This document shows, in pieces, positions 18,071-25,384 of a stretch of DNA of 64,000 nucleotides (its first letter is position 1; the number at the start of each line of letters is the position of its first letter). The position numbers and the translations under genes were made by a program. Source of the stretch: Solirubrobacteraceae bacterium (GTDB lineage: Bacteria > Actinomycetota > Thermoleophilia > Solirubrobacterales > Solirubrobacteraceae); the NCBI GenBank assembly GCA_029263125.1, contig JAJCYD010000035.1, positions 62,001 to 126,000 on the forward strand. Direction: 5' to 3'. The notes beneath the pieces were generated by a model, which worked only from the letters and a program-made list of their open reading frames with translations, was not told the origin of the DNA and made no database searches.

Positions 18071-19122
18071 GCCCGCTGGCCGCCGACGATCCGCGTCGTC
18101 CCGACCTCGAAGCGATCGCCGCTGGCCAGGATCGGCCGGCCGGGCTGCGCAAGGGCTCCGCGCTCCTGTCGCCGCCGCCCTCGTCGGGCGGCCCGCCGGC
18201 GTCGCGGCACGCGTGGATCACCGAGACGCTGCGACTGCCCGCCGCCGTCGTGCGCATCCAGCGCTTCGGCGTGTCCAGCGAAACGCCTGTCGTGCTCACG
18301 CTCGCCGATGGCCGCGACGTGCGGTTCGCCCGAGCGGCCGACATGTTCGACCGCTCGCGCCTCGTGCAAGCTGTCGTGCTGCAGATCAGCGCTGACGGCG
18401 GGCACCTACCGAGCTTCAGTCTGGCGGACGCGCAGGACTTCGCGCAGGTCGCGATTCGGGCATGCGAGGAGGCCGAACACGACGACGAGCGCGAGGCCGC
18501 CGGCAGTTGGCAGGACGCCTTTCGGCGGATCTGCGTCACCGTCGACCACGGCAGCTACGACGACGCCGCAGCCCGCTGGGATGCTCTGCGATGGCTGACG
18601 AATCACGCGCCGTTCGACCCGGCCGATTACCGGGTCTCGGGTGGCAGCGAGACGGCCGCGCCACCTCAGCTGATCTGGGCGGACGGTTCGTCATTCGTGC
18701 GCGTCCTTGACGTTGAGCGCTTCGTCCGCGGGCTCGGCGTACAGATCGGCGCTCAGCAGCTCATCCCGCGGATGCGCGAGGCCGGCTGGTCGCGTCGCCT
18801 CGTCGACGCTCGCCGGCCCGGCGTCGGGCGCGACCGAGGGTCTGACGATCGCGTCCGCGCGTCCGTGTTCATCATCCCCACGGAGAGCGCCAACGCGCCA
18901 GAACAGGTGGTGTCCCGGAGTGTCCCCGTCGGAGACAACGCGCACCCGCGTGCGCCCGCGCGTGAGATGGCCCCGGGACAGTCCGGGACACATCGCGAAT
19001 CCCCCGTGAATGCTGGGAAACAGGCAGTCCGGGACACATCGGCAGTCCGGGACACATCGGCTGACGGTCCGCCGGTCGCCACCGAGGCCGGATCACGCGA
19101 CCCGCGGAGGACGACGGCATGA
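18067..19122 (+). CDS. Unknown satellite protein downstream of the primase, possible replication or initiator protein
   Basis: A 351-residue protein starting at a GTG that overlaps the primase stop. It has a Pro/Ser-rich start and a central helical region with several conserved-looking Trp residues. Near residues 215-265 there is a winged-helix-like stretch (VRGLGVQIGAQQLIPRMREA, GWSRRLVDARRPG). No Walker motif or nuclease motif was found, so it is not an obvious helicase. The last 60 residues are disordered and include a six-residue repeat (AVRDTS twice), encoded by the 18-bp tandem DNA repeats. Position suggests a DNA-binding replication partner of the primase; this is inference. Confidence 0.55.
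   Translation: MSPLAADDPRRPDLEAIAAGQDRPAGLRKGSALLSPPPSSGGPPASRHAWITETLRLPAAVVRIQRFGVSSETPVVLTLADGRDVRFARAADMFDRSRLVQAVVLQISADGGHLPSFSLADAQDFAQVAIRACEEAEHDDEREAAGSWQDAFRRICVTVDHGSYDDAAARWDALRWLTNHAPFDPADYRVSGGSETAAPPQLIWADGSSFVRVLDVERFVRGLGVQIGAQQLIPRMREAGWSRRLVDARRPGVGRDRGSDDRVRASVFIIPTESANAPEQVVSRSVPVGDNAHPRAPAREMAPGQSGTHRESPVNAGKQAVRDTSAVRDTSADGPPVATEAGSRDPRRTTA
18911..19059 (+). repeat. Iteron-like repeats, candidate satellite replication origin
   Basis: An 18-bp unit GCAGTCCGGGACACATCG is repeated in tandem at 19024-19041 and 19042-19059, with a third copy (one mismatch) at 18978-18995. The core TCCGGGACA also occurs inverted at 18911-18919, and a partial CCGGGACA lies at 18973-18980. 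The location just after the primase module resembles satellite origins. Because the unit is a multiple of three and encodes a peptide repeat, a protein-level origin is a rival explanation. Confidence 0.5.
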
Positions 19123-19568
19123 AGCACAACGACCTCCAGCGATGCGCATGCGGACGCGCATGGATCGCCCCCACGTTCACGAACTGCATGCGCTGCCAGC
19201 TCGCCGCCGACCGCGCAGCGACCGCGGCGCACGACCCCGACGCCCCAGCCCGCGCCGATCGAACACGACCAACCCCCGACCCCCGGAGTCACGACATGAA
19301 CGACGTCCTATGGACCGCCGACGAAATGTCAGGCGCCTACCGCGATGCTCTCGCGATGGCACTCGCTGGATATCGCGAAGACGGCGAAGCCGTCGCCGCG
19401 ATCTGGAGCGGCACACCGAACCACCAGGCTCTGGTCTTCACGCTCAGCCGCCTTCCCGCGCTGATGATCCGCGCCGTCAGCGCACGCAGCGGCCCCATGC
19501 TCGATCCCGAGGAGGTCTTCGAGGGCCTGCTCCGCGACCTGCCATACGACATCCCACAGGAGGGCTAA
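19119..19568 (+). CDS. Small satellite protein with N-terminal zinc ribbon
   Basis: A 149-residue protein. The first 30 residues hold two CxC/CxxC pairs (RCACGRAW and NCMRCQ) as in a zinc ribbon, and residues 30-58 are a Pro/Arg linker. The C-terminal 90 residues are acidic and helical (WTADEMSGAYRDALAMAL, DPEEVFEGLLRDLPYDIP). The ATG overlaps the previous stop. An in-frame ATG at 19296 could give the C-terminal domain alone. It lies directly before the scaffold gene; function unknown. Confidence 0.55.
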   Translation: MKHNDLQRCACGRAWIAPTFTNCMRCQLAADRAATAAHDPDAPARADRTRPTPDPRSHDMNDVLWTADEMSGAYRDALAMALAGYREDGEAVAAIWSGTPNHQALVFTLSRLPALMIRAVSARSGPMLDPEEVFEGLLRDLPYDIPQEG

Positions 19569-20011
19569 TGACCGACCAGACCACCAACAGCAGCACGACC
19601 GACGACGCGACAGACGCCGCGAAGACTGACGAAGGCAAGCCGCCCGCCGACAAGGGCGCCGACGAGATGTCCGCCGGCGGGCGCAAGGCCCTCGACTCGG
19701 AGCGCCAGGCCCGCCGCGACGCCGAACGCCGCGCCACCGAAGCGCAGGAACGCGCCGACCGCCTCGAACGCGGCGAGCGCGTCCGCACCATCGCCGTGGA
19801 CAAGGGCCTGACGCCAGCTCAGACAGCGTTCCTGACGGGCACGACAGCCGACGAGCTGGCCGCATCCGCTGACGAGCTGCTCGCCGCGTTCGCGCCCGCA
19901 GACGCCGACGAGCCACGCCGCCGGCCACGCGAGCACCTGACGAGCGGCAACAACCCTTCTGGACAGCCGACGAACATGGGCGCCGTCGCCGACGACGTGA
20001 TGCGACGGTGA
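19568..20011 (+). CDS. Putative capsid scaffolding protein
   Basis: A 147-residue, highly charged protein. The N-terminus is acidic and low complexity (TTDDATDAAKTDEGKPPADK). A predicted coiled coil follows (DSERQARRDAERRATEAQERADRLERG), then a small conserved region (AVDKGLTPAQTAFLTGTTAD) and a disordered tail. This size, composition and position immediately before the capsid gene are characteristic of phage scaffold (DUF4355/gp6-type) proteins. The ATG overlaps the upstream stop by one base. Confidence 0.75.
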   Translation: MTDQTTNSSTTDDATDAAKTDEGKPPADKGADEMSAGGRKALDSERQARRDAERRATEAQERADRLERGERVRTIAVDKGLTPAQTAFLTGTTADELAASADELLAAFAPADADEPRRRPREHLTSGNNPSGQPTNMGAVADDVMRR

Positions 20012-20206
20012 CCGCCGACGCGGGCGATACGCTGACGATGTCAGGCGCGGTGCGATGCCCGCCCGGCGCGCAGCATCAGGACATCGGTCGCCGCGACGGC
20101 ACCGCCTCTGCGATGGAGGAGTCCGCACCCATGAGTCGCCCGCGATCCGCGCCCACGCTGGCCGCGGACTCACGGTGACCGCACCTCCATCGAAAGGTCA
20201 CACCAG

Positions 20207-21097
20207 ATGCCCGTCCTAACGTCAGCACCCATCAGCAACCTCGCGGTCGAGCTGCTGCGACGTAGCCTTGTTCTTGTCGGCACCGTAAGCCGCGTCCCGG
20301 CGCCCGAGTACAGCGGCCCCAGTGGCGGCGTCGTCACCCTCCGCGTCCCAACGCCACGCACAGCAAACGAACAGGCCACGGCCGGCAGCGTCATCACCTA
20401 CAGCGACCTCGACGAGGTGCCCGTCGCCGTCACCGTTCGCCACTTCTACGATGCGTGCAGGGTCTCCGACGAGGATCTTTCGATGGCGATCACCGACTTC
20501 GGACGAACCGTCCTGCTGCCCCAGGTTGCCGCGGTCGCCGAGCGCGCCGAAGACGAGATCGCCGCCGCCATGAACGGACTCGCCGCAGACGCCACGATCG
20601 AATGGGCCGCCGCCCCGAACGTCGACGCCGACCTGGCGACCGTGCTCGCGGCGCGCGAGCGCCTCGCCATCGACGGCGTCCCTGCCGGCAGCCGCTACCT
20701 CGCCGTGGCCCCCGACATCGCGACCCGCCTGCTCAGCGTCCCGATGCTCGTGCGCGCCGACGAACGCGGCCAGACGAACGCGCTCGACGAAGCGATCGTC
20801 GGCAGGATCTACGGGCTGACGGTCGTCGAGTCCGCGGCGCTCGACGCCGGAAGCGCCATCGCGTATCACCAGTCAGGGTTCGCGTTCGGCTCGATGCCGC
20901 CCGTTTCGCCGCCCGGCGGCGTCGACAGCACGACCGCCAGCGACGGCGGCGTCAGCCTCCGTCACCTGTTGGCGTTCGACGCGACGAGGCTCGCGACCGG
21001 CTCAGTCGTGAGCGTGTTCGCCGGCGCCTCCGTCGTGACCGACGACGAAGCCGGCACAACGCACAACCGCGCGATCAGGATCGATACCGGCGCGTGA
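20207..21097 (+). CDS. P22 coat-like major capsid protein
   Basis: A 296-residue protein resembling P22-type phage coat proteins of the HK97 fold found in actinobacteria. It has an N-terminal helix, then GVVTLRVPTPRTANEQATAG, a TVRHFYDACRVSDEDLSMAI segment, a long spine-like helix, the RYLAVAPDIATRLLS strand, DEAIVGRIYGLTVVESAAL and a C-terminal SVVSVFAGASVV strand. A Shine-Dalgarno-like GAAAGG precedes the ATG. The 195-bp gap before it contains no convincing gene (a 46-codon frame at 20038-20178 lacks support). There is no protease gene nearby, consistent with P22-type assembly. Confidence 0.78.
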   Translation: MPVLTSAPISNLAVELLRRSLVLVGTVSRVPAPEYSGPSGGVVTLRVPTPRTANEQATAGSVITYSDLDEVPVAVTVRHFYDACRVSDEDLSMAITDFGRTVLLPQVAAVAERAEDEIAAAMNGLAADATIEWAAAPNVDADLATVLAARERLAIDGVPAGSRYLAVAPDIATRLLSVPMLVRADERGQTNALDEAIVGRIYGLTVVESAALDAGSAIAYHQSGFAFGSMPPVSPPGGVDSTTASDGGVSLRHLLAFDATRLATGSVVSVFAGASVVTDDEAGTTHNRAIRIDTGA

Positions 21098-21141
21098 TGA
21101 CACCTTCCTCGGCCGCGCGAAACCGTGTCCGCGCGCTACCA

Positions 21142-21181
21142 GCGCCCGCTGTCTGTTCACTCTCTTTCGGACAGCGGGCGC
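21142..21181 (+). terminator. Terminator-like hairpin after the capsid gene
   Basis: Perfect 12-bp inverted repeat (GCGCCCGCTGTC at 21142-21153 with GACAGCGGGCGC at 21170-21181), 16-nt loop, 45 bp after the capsid stop. It could attenuate transcription between the capsid and terminase genes. No U-run follows. Confidence 0.55.
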
Positions 21182-21371
21182 GTCCGAGGACCGCCACGAA
21201 TCACAAGAACACGACGAGCAATCGTCGACGCGTCGCAGTCGACGCGCATCGCCGCAGACCACGCCCGCCCGGGGTGGGGAGAGCCCGGAAGCCCCTCGCG
21301 ATCTCCGACCGGAGACTTAGCGTCTCAGATCTTGCCTGCGCATGGGTCCCGTTTTTCCCGGAGGCGGTTTC

Positions 21372-21749
21372 GTGGCTGAGCGCGGCCGCCTGAAGGCGCC
21401 GCCCGGACTCGCGAAGTCCGGGCGGGCGCTATGGGCGGCGGTCTGCGCCGGCTTCGAGTTGCGCGAGGACGAGCGACAGGCGCTCGTCGCCTCGTGCCGG
21501 ACCCTCGACGAGCTGGCACGGCTTGAGGCGGAGCTGGCGGGCGCGCCCGTCATGACCGCGGGAAGCAAGGGTCAGGAGCGCGTGAATCCGCTTTTCACCG
21601 AGGTCCGCTCGCATCGCCTTGCCCTGAAGGCGATGCTGGCGGCGGTCGGCCTGACGGATGCCGACGCGGATCGGCTCGCAGGCGCGGCGCGTTCGAGCGC
21701 GGGGCGCAAGCTGGCCGCGCAGAGATGGAGCCATGGCTCGGCGGCGTAA
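21372..21749 (+). CDS. P27-family-like small terminase subunit
   Basis: A 125-residue protein starting at a GTG seven bases after a strong GGAGG. Its layout matches P27-type TerS: APPGLAKSGRALWAAVCAGF, LREDERQALVASCRTLDEL, ARLEAEL, then a loop ending in RVNPLFTEVRSHRLALKAML. TerS selects the packaging (pac/cos) site. In satellites a private TerS redirects the helper large terminase to satellite DNA, and no large subunit lies nearby. An in-frame ATG at 21342 would add ten residues but lacks a ribosome binding site. Confidence 0.75.
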   Translation: MAERGRLKAPPGLAKSGRALWAAVCAGFELREDERQALVASCRTLDELARLEAELAGAPVMTAGSKGQERVNPLFTEVRSHRLALKAMLAAVGLTDADADRLAGAARSSAGRKLAAQRWSHGSAA

Positions 21750-21963
21750 CGACGATCCCACCGCGACGCCGAAGGACTCGGCGGCGTGGATGCGTGACGT
21801 CGCCCGGTACCTCGTCAGGCTGCACGGCGAGCACGTCGAGGCGTGGGAGGTCGAGGCGATGTCGGACGTCGAGCTGCGCGAGCTGGCCGAGCGCACGCCC
21901 GGCTGCGCGACGGCGGTTCAGTATCTCGCCGAGATCGCAGCGCTGGCGGGCGGGCCGCAGTAG
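21733..21963 (+). CDS. Small protein overlapping the terminase gene, unknown
   Basis: A 76-residue protein whose ATG lies 17 bp inside the terminase gene. It is acidic and helical (DSAAWMRDVARYLVRLHGEH, DVELRELAERTPGCATAVQY), with no membrane segment or known motif. Last gene before attR; possibly a head/DNA-packaging accessory or a regulator. Overlap and codon bias support coding. Confidence 0.55.
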   Translation: MARRRNDDPTATPKDSAAWMRDVARYLVRLHGEHVEAWEVEAMSDVELRELAERTPGCATAVQYLAEIAALAGGPQ

Positions 21964-22058
21964 GCCCGGTGCGCGGCCCAAGTAGCAGAGGGGACCCGGG
22001 TCCCCTCTGGCCACGAGTAGGCCACCTTGCGGCGAGCGGGCGCTCGCCGGGTACCGTT

Positions 22059-22078
22059 TGCTAACGAAATGCTCACGA
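22059..22078 (+). repeat. Candidate integrase arm-type sites near attR
   Basis: TGCTAACG (22059-22066) and ATGCTCACGA (22069-22078) repeat the sequences found just inside attL. The segment from 21964 to 22192 holds no gene; it also contains several copies of ACGGGCC/GGGCCAT-type words, fitting a recombination arm region. Confidence 0.45.
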
Positions 22079-22192
22079 ACGCGTTAGCACGGGCCGTCAC
22101 GGGCCATCACTGACGGTTGCCGGTTCGCCGTGATCTCCCTGCAAACCGGGCACTTCCCGACACGGGGCGATACGGGCCGACATGGGGACCAA

Positions 22193-22223
22193 AGAATCAG
22201 CTGTTCTAGGCATACCGCTCGAT
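22193..22223 (+). repeat. attR, right copy of the element's direct repeat
   Basis: AGAATCAGCTGTTCTAG (22193-22209) matches the prs 3' end exactly. The 31-bp match has two mismatches. Sequence after it (to about 22265) still resembles what follows attL in a degenerate way, suggesting a second element end starts here. Confidence 0.82.
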
Positions 22224-22452
22224 GACAAGGTGTTCTGTGCTCGATGCCCACGAGACGCCAACGCGGGCTGAAGTCGCGCCGGGCCCGCCCTCGCCGTTCC
22301 GTCCTACGACGAGAGGAGACTCCGCGCTTCGCCCATTTACCAACGTCGCCCGGCTGGCACCGGAGCGGCGTTCGAAATCACGATGACTGTGGTGTCGAGT
22401 CAGCGATGTGGAGATCGAAAGACTCGCACGGCGGTCGGACGGAGGACCAGCC

Positions 22453-22710
22453 GTGAGCAGCGATGACCAGGTGCATCCCAAGCGAAAGGACAACCCGGCC
22501 CAGGAGTTCATCTTCGTCGGAGACAAGAAGTTGAAAAAGCTTCAGAAGGACGCTTGGGCGGCAGGATGGTGGGCCGAGAAGAAGAAGAACGGGATCATGT
22601 GGCTCGCCCCGGATTGTGCCGGGCAGGTCATGCTGCACGGCTCGAGCAGCGACCATCATGCGTTTGACAACGCGCTCGCCGCGTTTCGCAAGGCCGGCCT
22701 GCAGGTCTGA
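22453..22710 (+). CDS. HicA-like small protein
   Basis: An 85-residue protein starting at a GTG eight bases after GGAGG. The C-terminal 55 residues follow the HicA/dsRBD-like pattern: LKKLQKDAWAAGWWAEKKKN (helix and first strand), GIMWLAPDCAGQVMLHGSSS, DHHAFDNALAAFRKAGL. HicA toxins cut mRNA using a conserved His, and His-containing turns are present here. No HicB-type antitoxin follows; the next gene is unrelated in sequence. It lies in the tandem remnant region beside the satellite. Toxin function is inference. Confidence 0.55.
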   Translation: MSSDDQVHPKRKDNPAQEFIFVGDKKLKKLQKDAWAAGWWAEKKKNGIMWLAPDCAGQVMLHGSSSDHHAFDNALAAFRKAGLQV

Positions 22711-22731
22711 ACGCCATATGCCGGTCTGTGG

Positions 22732-22760
22732 TTGACATACGCGTACGATGGGCAGACGAT
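22732..22760 (+). promoter_or_regulatory. Possible promoter before the 22779 gene
   Basis: A consensus -35 TTGACA (22732-22737) is followed after 17 bp by GACGAT (22755-22760), a weak -10. It lies between the HicA-like gene and the next frame. Such a consensus -35 is rare in this GC-rich background; support is by pattern only. Confidence 0.3.
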
Positions 22761-22778
22761 GGAAGCATGGGAGCCACG

Positions 22779-23063
22779 ATGAGCGAGTACCGGGACTGGA
22801 AGATCACGCTGCCGTTCGCTGTGCGCGCGGGAGACACGAGCGGCGCGATGACCGAAGCACTGTTTGACGCTGCACTGGAGCACGCGCCGTCGGAGGCCGC
22901 CGGGCTGACGGTACGCGCGGATGCGAGTCTCGGGAGGGTCTGGATCGTCTTCACGCTCGTCAACGCATCGCGCGGGTTAGCCGACGAAGTGGCGAGTTCT
23001 ATGCTCAAACGGGTGGCCGACTCGGTGCTCGCTGGCGACGACGCCTGCGTTTCCGCCGCGTAG
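22779..23063 (+). CDS. Hypothetical protein after the HicA-like gene
   Basis: A 94-residue protein (ATG at 22779 after GGGAG; an alternative ATG lies at 22767). It alternates strands and helices: YRDWKITLPFAVRAGDTSGA, a helix (MTEALFDAALEHA), SLGRVWIVFTLVNASRG, then a C-terminal helix. This is a ferredoxin-like pattern without a recognised family. The stop is next to the integrase remnant on the opposite strand. It could be a partner of the HicA-like protein, but nothing beyond adjacency says so. Confidence 0.45.
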   Translation: MSEYRDWKITLPFAVRAGDTSGAMTEALFDAALEHAPSEAAGLTVRADASLGRVWIVFTLVNASRGLADEVASSMLKRVADSVLAGDDACVSAA

Positions 23064-23079
23064 CTCGACCCGACGCTGA

Positions 23080-23230
23080 CGAGCGCAGCCGCGACCCGCT
23101 CGGCGGCCCGTTCGTCGCTCTGCGGCAGCAGGTGTGCGTATGTCGACAGCAGCGCCGTCTTCGCGTCGTCGCCCAGGCGGGCGGCCACGATGTGTACCGG
23201 AACGCTGGCCGTGAGCACGAGCGTCGCACT
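23080..23230 (-). pseudogene. Integrase 3' fragment (remnant of a second, related element)
   Basis: The reverse strand encodes SVPVHIVAARLGDDAKTA, LLSTYAHLLPQSDERAAERV and AAALVS, nearly the same as the last 50 residues of the intact integrase at 14742-15848 (including the Tyr nucleophile) but with a one-codon insertion. Similarity stops abruptly at about 23230. The 23231-23455 stretch beyond it shows no gene. This looks like the surviving tail of a second integrase gene. Confidence 0.75.
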
Positions 23231-23455
23231 CCGACGGTTCGCCTGCCGGCGCGAGGCATCATTGCGGCATCCCCCTGCTCGACGGCCACTCCAACCCGAC
23301 GATCTTCGGCGCCCGCCGGACCAATCGATTCGCACGAAAAGCCCGCCCACGCGTCCACGCTTCCGGCAACAGTCTCAGCCGCAAGCAGGCCGCCACCAGG
23401 CATCCTCGGGCTCGTTGGCCAAGAATCGGGCTGCCCTCACCACGGCCGGTGTTGA

Positions 23456-23761
23456 ATGAGTAGCCCCGCTGTCGAACTCATGCAGCGCCTCGGGCTCTCC
23501 GACGACGAGCTATGCGAGGTGCTGGCGGTCGATCCGATCTCCGTGATCACGGGCGAGCTGGACCACCGGCCGGAGCTGGCGATCCTGCTCGACCTCACCG
23601 CGGAGGCGGCGCAACGCGTCGGAGACGGCGTGCTGCGCAGCTGGGTACGCCGGCGCGGTCGCGACGACGCCCCGATCGAGCACCTGCGCGCGCGCGACTT
23701 CGGCGCCTTCGAGGATGACCTGGAGCTGTTGGAGCGTCGCGGCTTCGTGATCGGCGGCTGA
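23456..23761 (+). CDS. Hypothetical protein, possibly Xre/MbcA-type antitoxin-like
   Basis: A 101-residue acidic protein. The first half looks helix-turn-helix-like (LMQRLGLSDDELCEVLAVDP, ISVITGELDHRPELAILLDL). The second has a helix with SWVRRRGRDD and then APIEHLRARDFGAFEDDLEL, reminiscent of the C-terminal domain of ParS/MbcA antitoxins (PLEWL...G..E.V..LL). No matching RES-domain toxin gene is adjacent. It marks the return to non-element DNA or the last gene of the remnant. Confidence 0.5.
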   Translation: MSSPAVELMQRLGLSDDELCEVLAVDPISVITGELDHRPELAILLDLTAEAAQRVGDGVLRSWVRRRGRDDAPIEHLRARDFGAFEDDLELLERRGFVIGG

Positions 23762-23862
23762 CACGGTCAGACATCCGTCCAGCGCTCGGCGCCGGTGCGT
23801 CACGCTGCGATCAACCGCCGGGGCGCCGGGTGTTCCAACGGCGCGCGGTGCTCCGGCGGCGA

Positions 23863-24138
23863 CTACTCGAGCTCGGGGCGCTTCTCGCCCGGCCAGATGC
23901 CGGTCAGCCACGCAAAGCCCTTGGCTCCGCTGCGGTTGACCAGCGCCTTGGTGACCGAGAACGTCGCTCCCTGCACAGCTGCCGCGCCGAGCACCTGGCC
24001 CCACGAGGCCTCCAGCGTCGTCGCCTTGGGCGGCTCCCGATCGTCGATGTGGCCCCAGACCTGATCGAAGACCTGGCGCGCGAGCATTCCGGCCGCGATG
24101 CCGATGATGATGCCGAAGGGTTTGTAAAGAAGCTTCAT
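23863..24138 (-). CDS. DUF4235-family membrane protein
   Basis: A 91-residue protein matching the DUF4235 pattern of actinobacteria: MKLLYKPFGIIIGIAAGMLA (membrane helix), QVFDQVWGHIDDREPPKATT, EASWGQVLGAAAVQGATFSV (second helix), and NRSGAKGFAWLTGIWPGEK. Function of the family is unknown. Divergent from the 24200 gene with about 60 bp between. Confidence 0.85.
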   Translation of the reverse strand: MKLLYKPFGIIIGIAAGMLARQVFDQVWGHIDDREPPKATTLEASWGQVLGAAAVQGATFSVTKALVNRSGAKGFAWLTGIWPGEKRPELE

Positions 24139-24199
24139 ATGTGCGCCAGCGTACCCCGACTACGTCACAATGAGGCCGAACCACTTGCGGAGGCTGACA

Positions 24200-24898
24200 A
24201 TGGACCAGGCCGACGATCTTCTCCAGCGTGCACTGCTCGATGCAGAGGCCTGCGCTTCTGTGGCTCTGAAGGTGAGTGACCTGCCGTTGTCAGACGCCCT
24301 GACGGTCATCTTCCATGGCCGCCGCGACCTCGGCACGCTGCAGACCTACGTCGCGCACGGCGGCCGGGCGGCCGGGTCGGCGGTCGCCGCCTCGGAGTTG
24401 CTGCGCGTCCCCTGCGACCTCGACCTCGCCGACGCGTCCTCGCGCCAGGAGGCCGAGGAGCTCTACGAATCCCAGGCTCGGGCGCTGCGCGACGCGATCG
24501 TCGCGGCCGACACGGTGCTCGCCGTGTGGGCCAAACCGCTGGCGGCCGTGACCGGCAACGACGTCGAGCTCGAGCGCTCGATCGAGCTCAGCGTGCGCCT
24601 CCCGGCAGCCCGACTGACGCCGGTCGCCCTCACCGCTCCGGAGCGGCGGATGCTCGTCGCCGCCGTCTGCGGCGCACGCACGCTCGCCGAGGGCCGGCCG
24701 CCGATGGGCATCGTCTGCGCGCAGCAGGACCTCGCCCACATCTACCAGCTGTCCGACGATCCGGAACGCTGCCTGGAGGACTTCGAGCAGCGCGCGGCAG
24801 CGCACGCGCGCCATCTCGTCGAGCGCCTCGACCACCAGGAGGCCTCCGTTCAGCGCTTCCTGGAGCTCAACGGCGACGAGTTCCACCCGACGGGGTGA
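24200..24898 (+). CDS. Hypothetical protein, helical
   Basis: A 232-residue protein, mostly alpha-helical and acidic, with no signal peptide. The ATG at 24200 is chosen because GGAGG lies six bases upstream; an earlier ATG at 24170 lacks one. Segments such as ADDLLQRALLDAEACASVAL and LSVRLPAARLTPVALTAPER give no family. It is closely followed (10 bp) by the next gene. Confidence 0.55.
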   Translation: MDQADDLLQRALLDAEACASVALKVSDLPLSDALTVIFHGRRDLGTLQTYVAHGGRAAGSAVAASELLRVPCDLDLADASSRQEAEELYESQARALRDAIVAADTVLAVWAKPLAAVTGNDVELERSIELSVRLPAARLTPVALTAPERRMLVAAVCGARTLAEGRPPMGIVCAQQDLAHIYQLSDDPERCLEDFEQRAAAHARHLVERLDHQEASVQRFLELNGDEFHPTG

Positions 24899-24908
24899 GA
24901 ATGGGGGC

Positions 24909-25346
24909 GTGAAGCGCGCCCTCCCGATCGCCGTCGCCGTCGTCGCGTTCCTGGCGATCACCGTCATCGCGACGCGCTGGATCGGCAACGACACCGCCGA
25001 GCGCGCGGACGTCGAGCGTCTGCTCGAGGCTCAGCTCGCCGGCGACCCAGCCGCGATGCTCGACATCCTCGACTGCCCCGACGAGGCCTGCCGCGAGCTC
25101 GTTGCCGGCAACGCCGCGCGCATGCGGGGCTCCGGCGACCTGAAGATCGCGCTCTATCAGTCCCAGACGGCCCACGCGCTGCGCTCGCGCACGAAGCCCA
25201 CGCGCGTCGTGTGGTTCACGCGGCCGCAGGAAACGGTCGTGCAGTGCGTCCTGGTGCGACGCACCGGGAACGTGCTGGCCGGAGCGTCCGTTAGCCTGCT
25301 GCGCCTCAGCGCTCCGCTGATCGATCGCGAGTCGAGCTGCCCGTAG
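24909..25346 (+). CDS. Membrane-anchored or secreted hypothetical protein
   Basis: A 145-residue protein with a hydrophobic N-terminal segment (ALPIAVAVVAFLAITVIATRW) that could be an anchor or uncleaved signal. A small exported domain has three cysteines in a cluster (DILDCPDEACRELV, later VQCVL) and a C-terminal SSCP, suggesting disulfides. Begins ten bases after the preceding gene, probably the same transcript. Function unknown. Confidence 0.55.
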   Translation: MKRALPIAVAVVAFLAITVIATRWIGNDTAERADVERLLEAQLAGDPAAMLDILDCPDEACRELVAGNAARMRGSGDLKIALYQSQTAHALRSRTKPTRVVWFTRPQETVVQCVLVRRTGNVLAGASVSLLRLSAPLIDRESSCP

Positions 25347-25384
25347 GCAACTCTGCCGCGCCGCTTGTGTTGGCCTCAACGACT

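Noticed and set aside
18978-19059. Short CRISPR-like repeat cluster
   Set aside because: Two of the three 18-bp copies are directly adjacent with no spacer, the third is 28 bp away, and there are no cas genes; the repeats lie in a coding frame.
20038-20178. 46-codon frame between scaffold and capsid genes
   Set aside because: Composition is low complexity, no ribosome site precedes it and no homology is recognisable; more likely an untranslated leader of the capsid gene.
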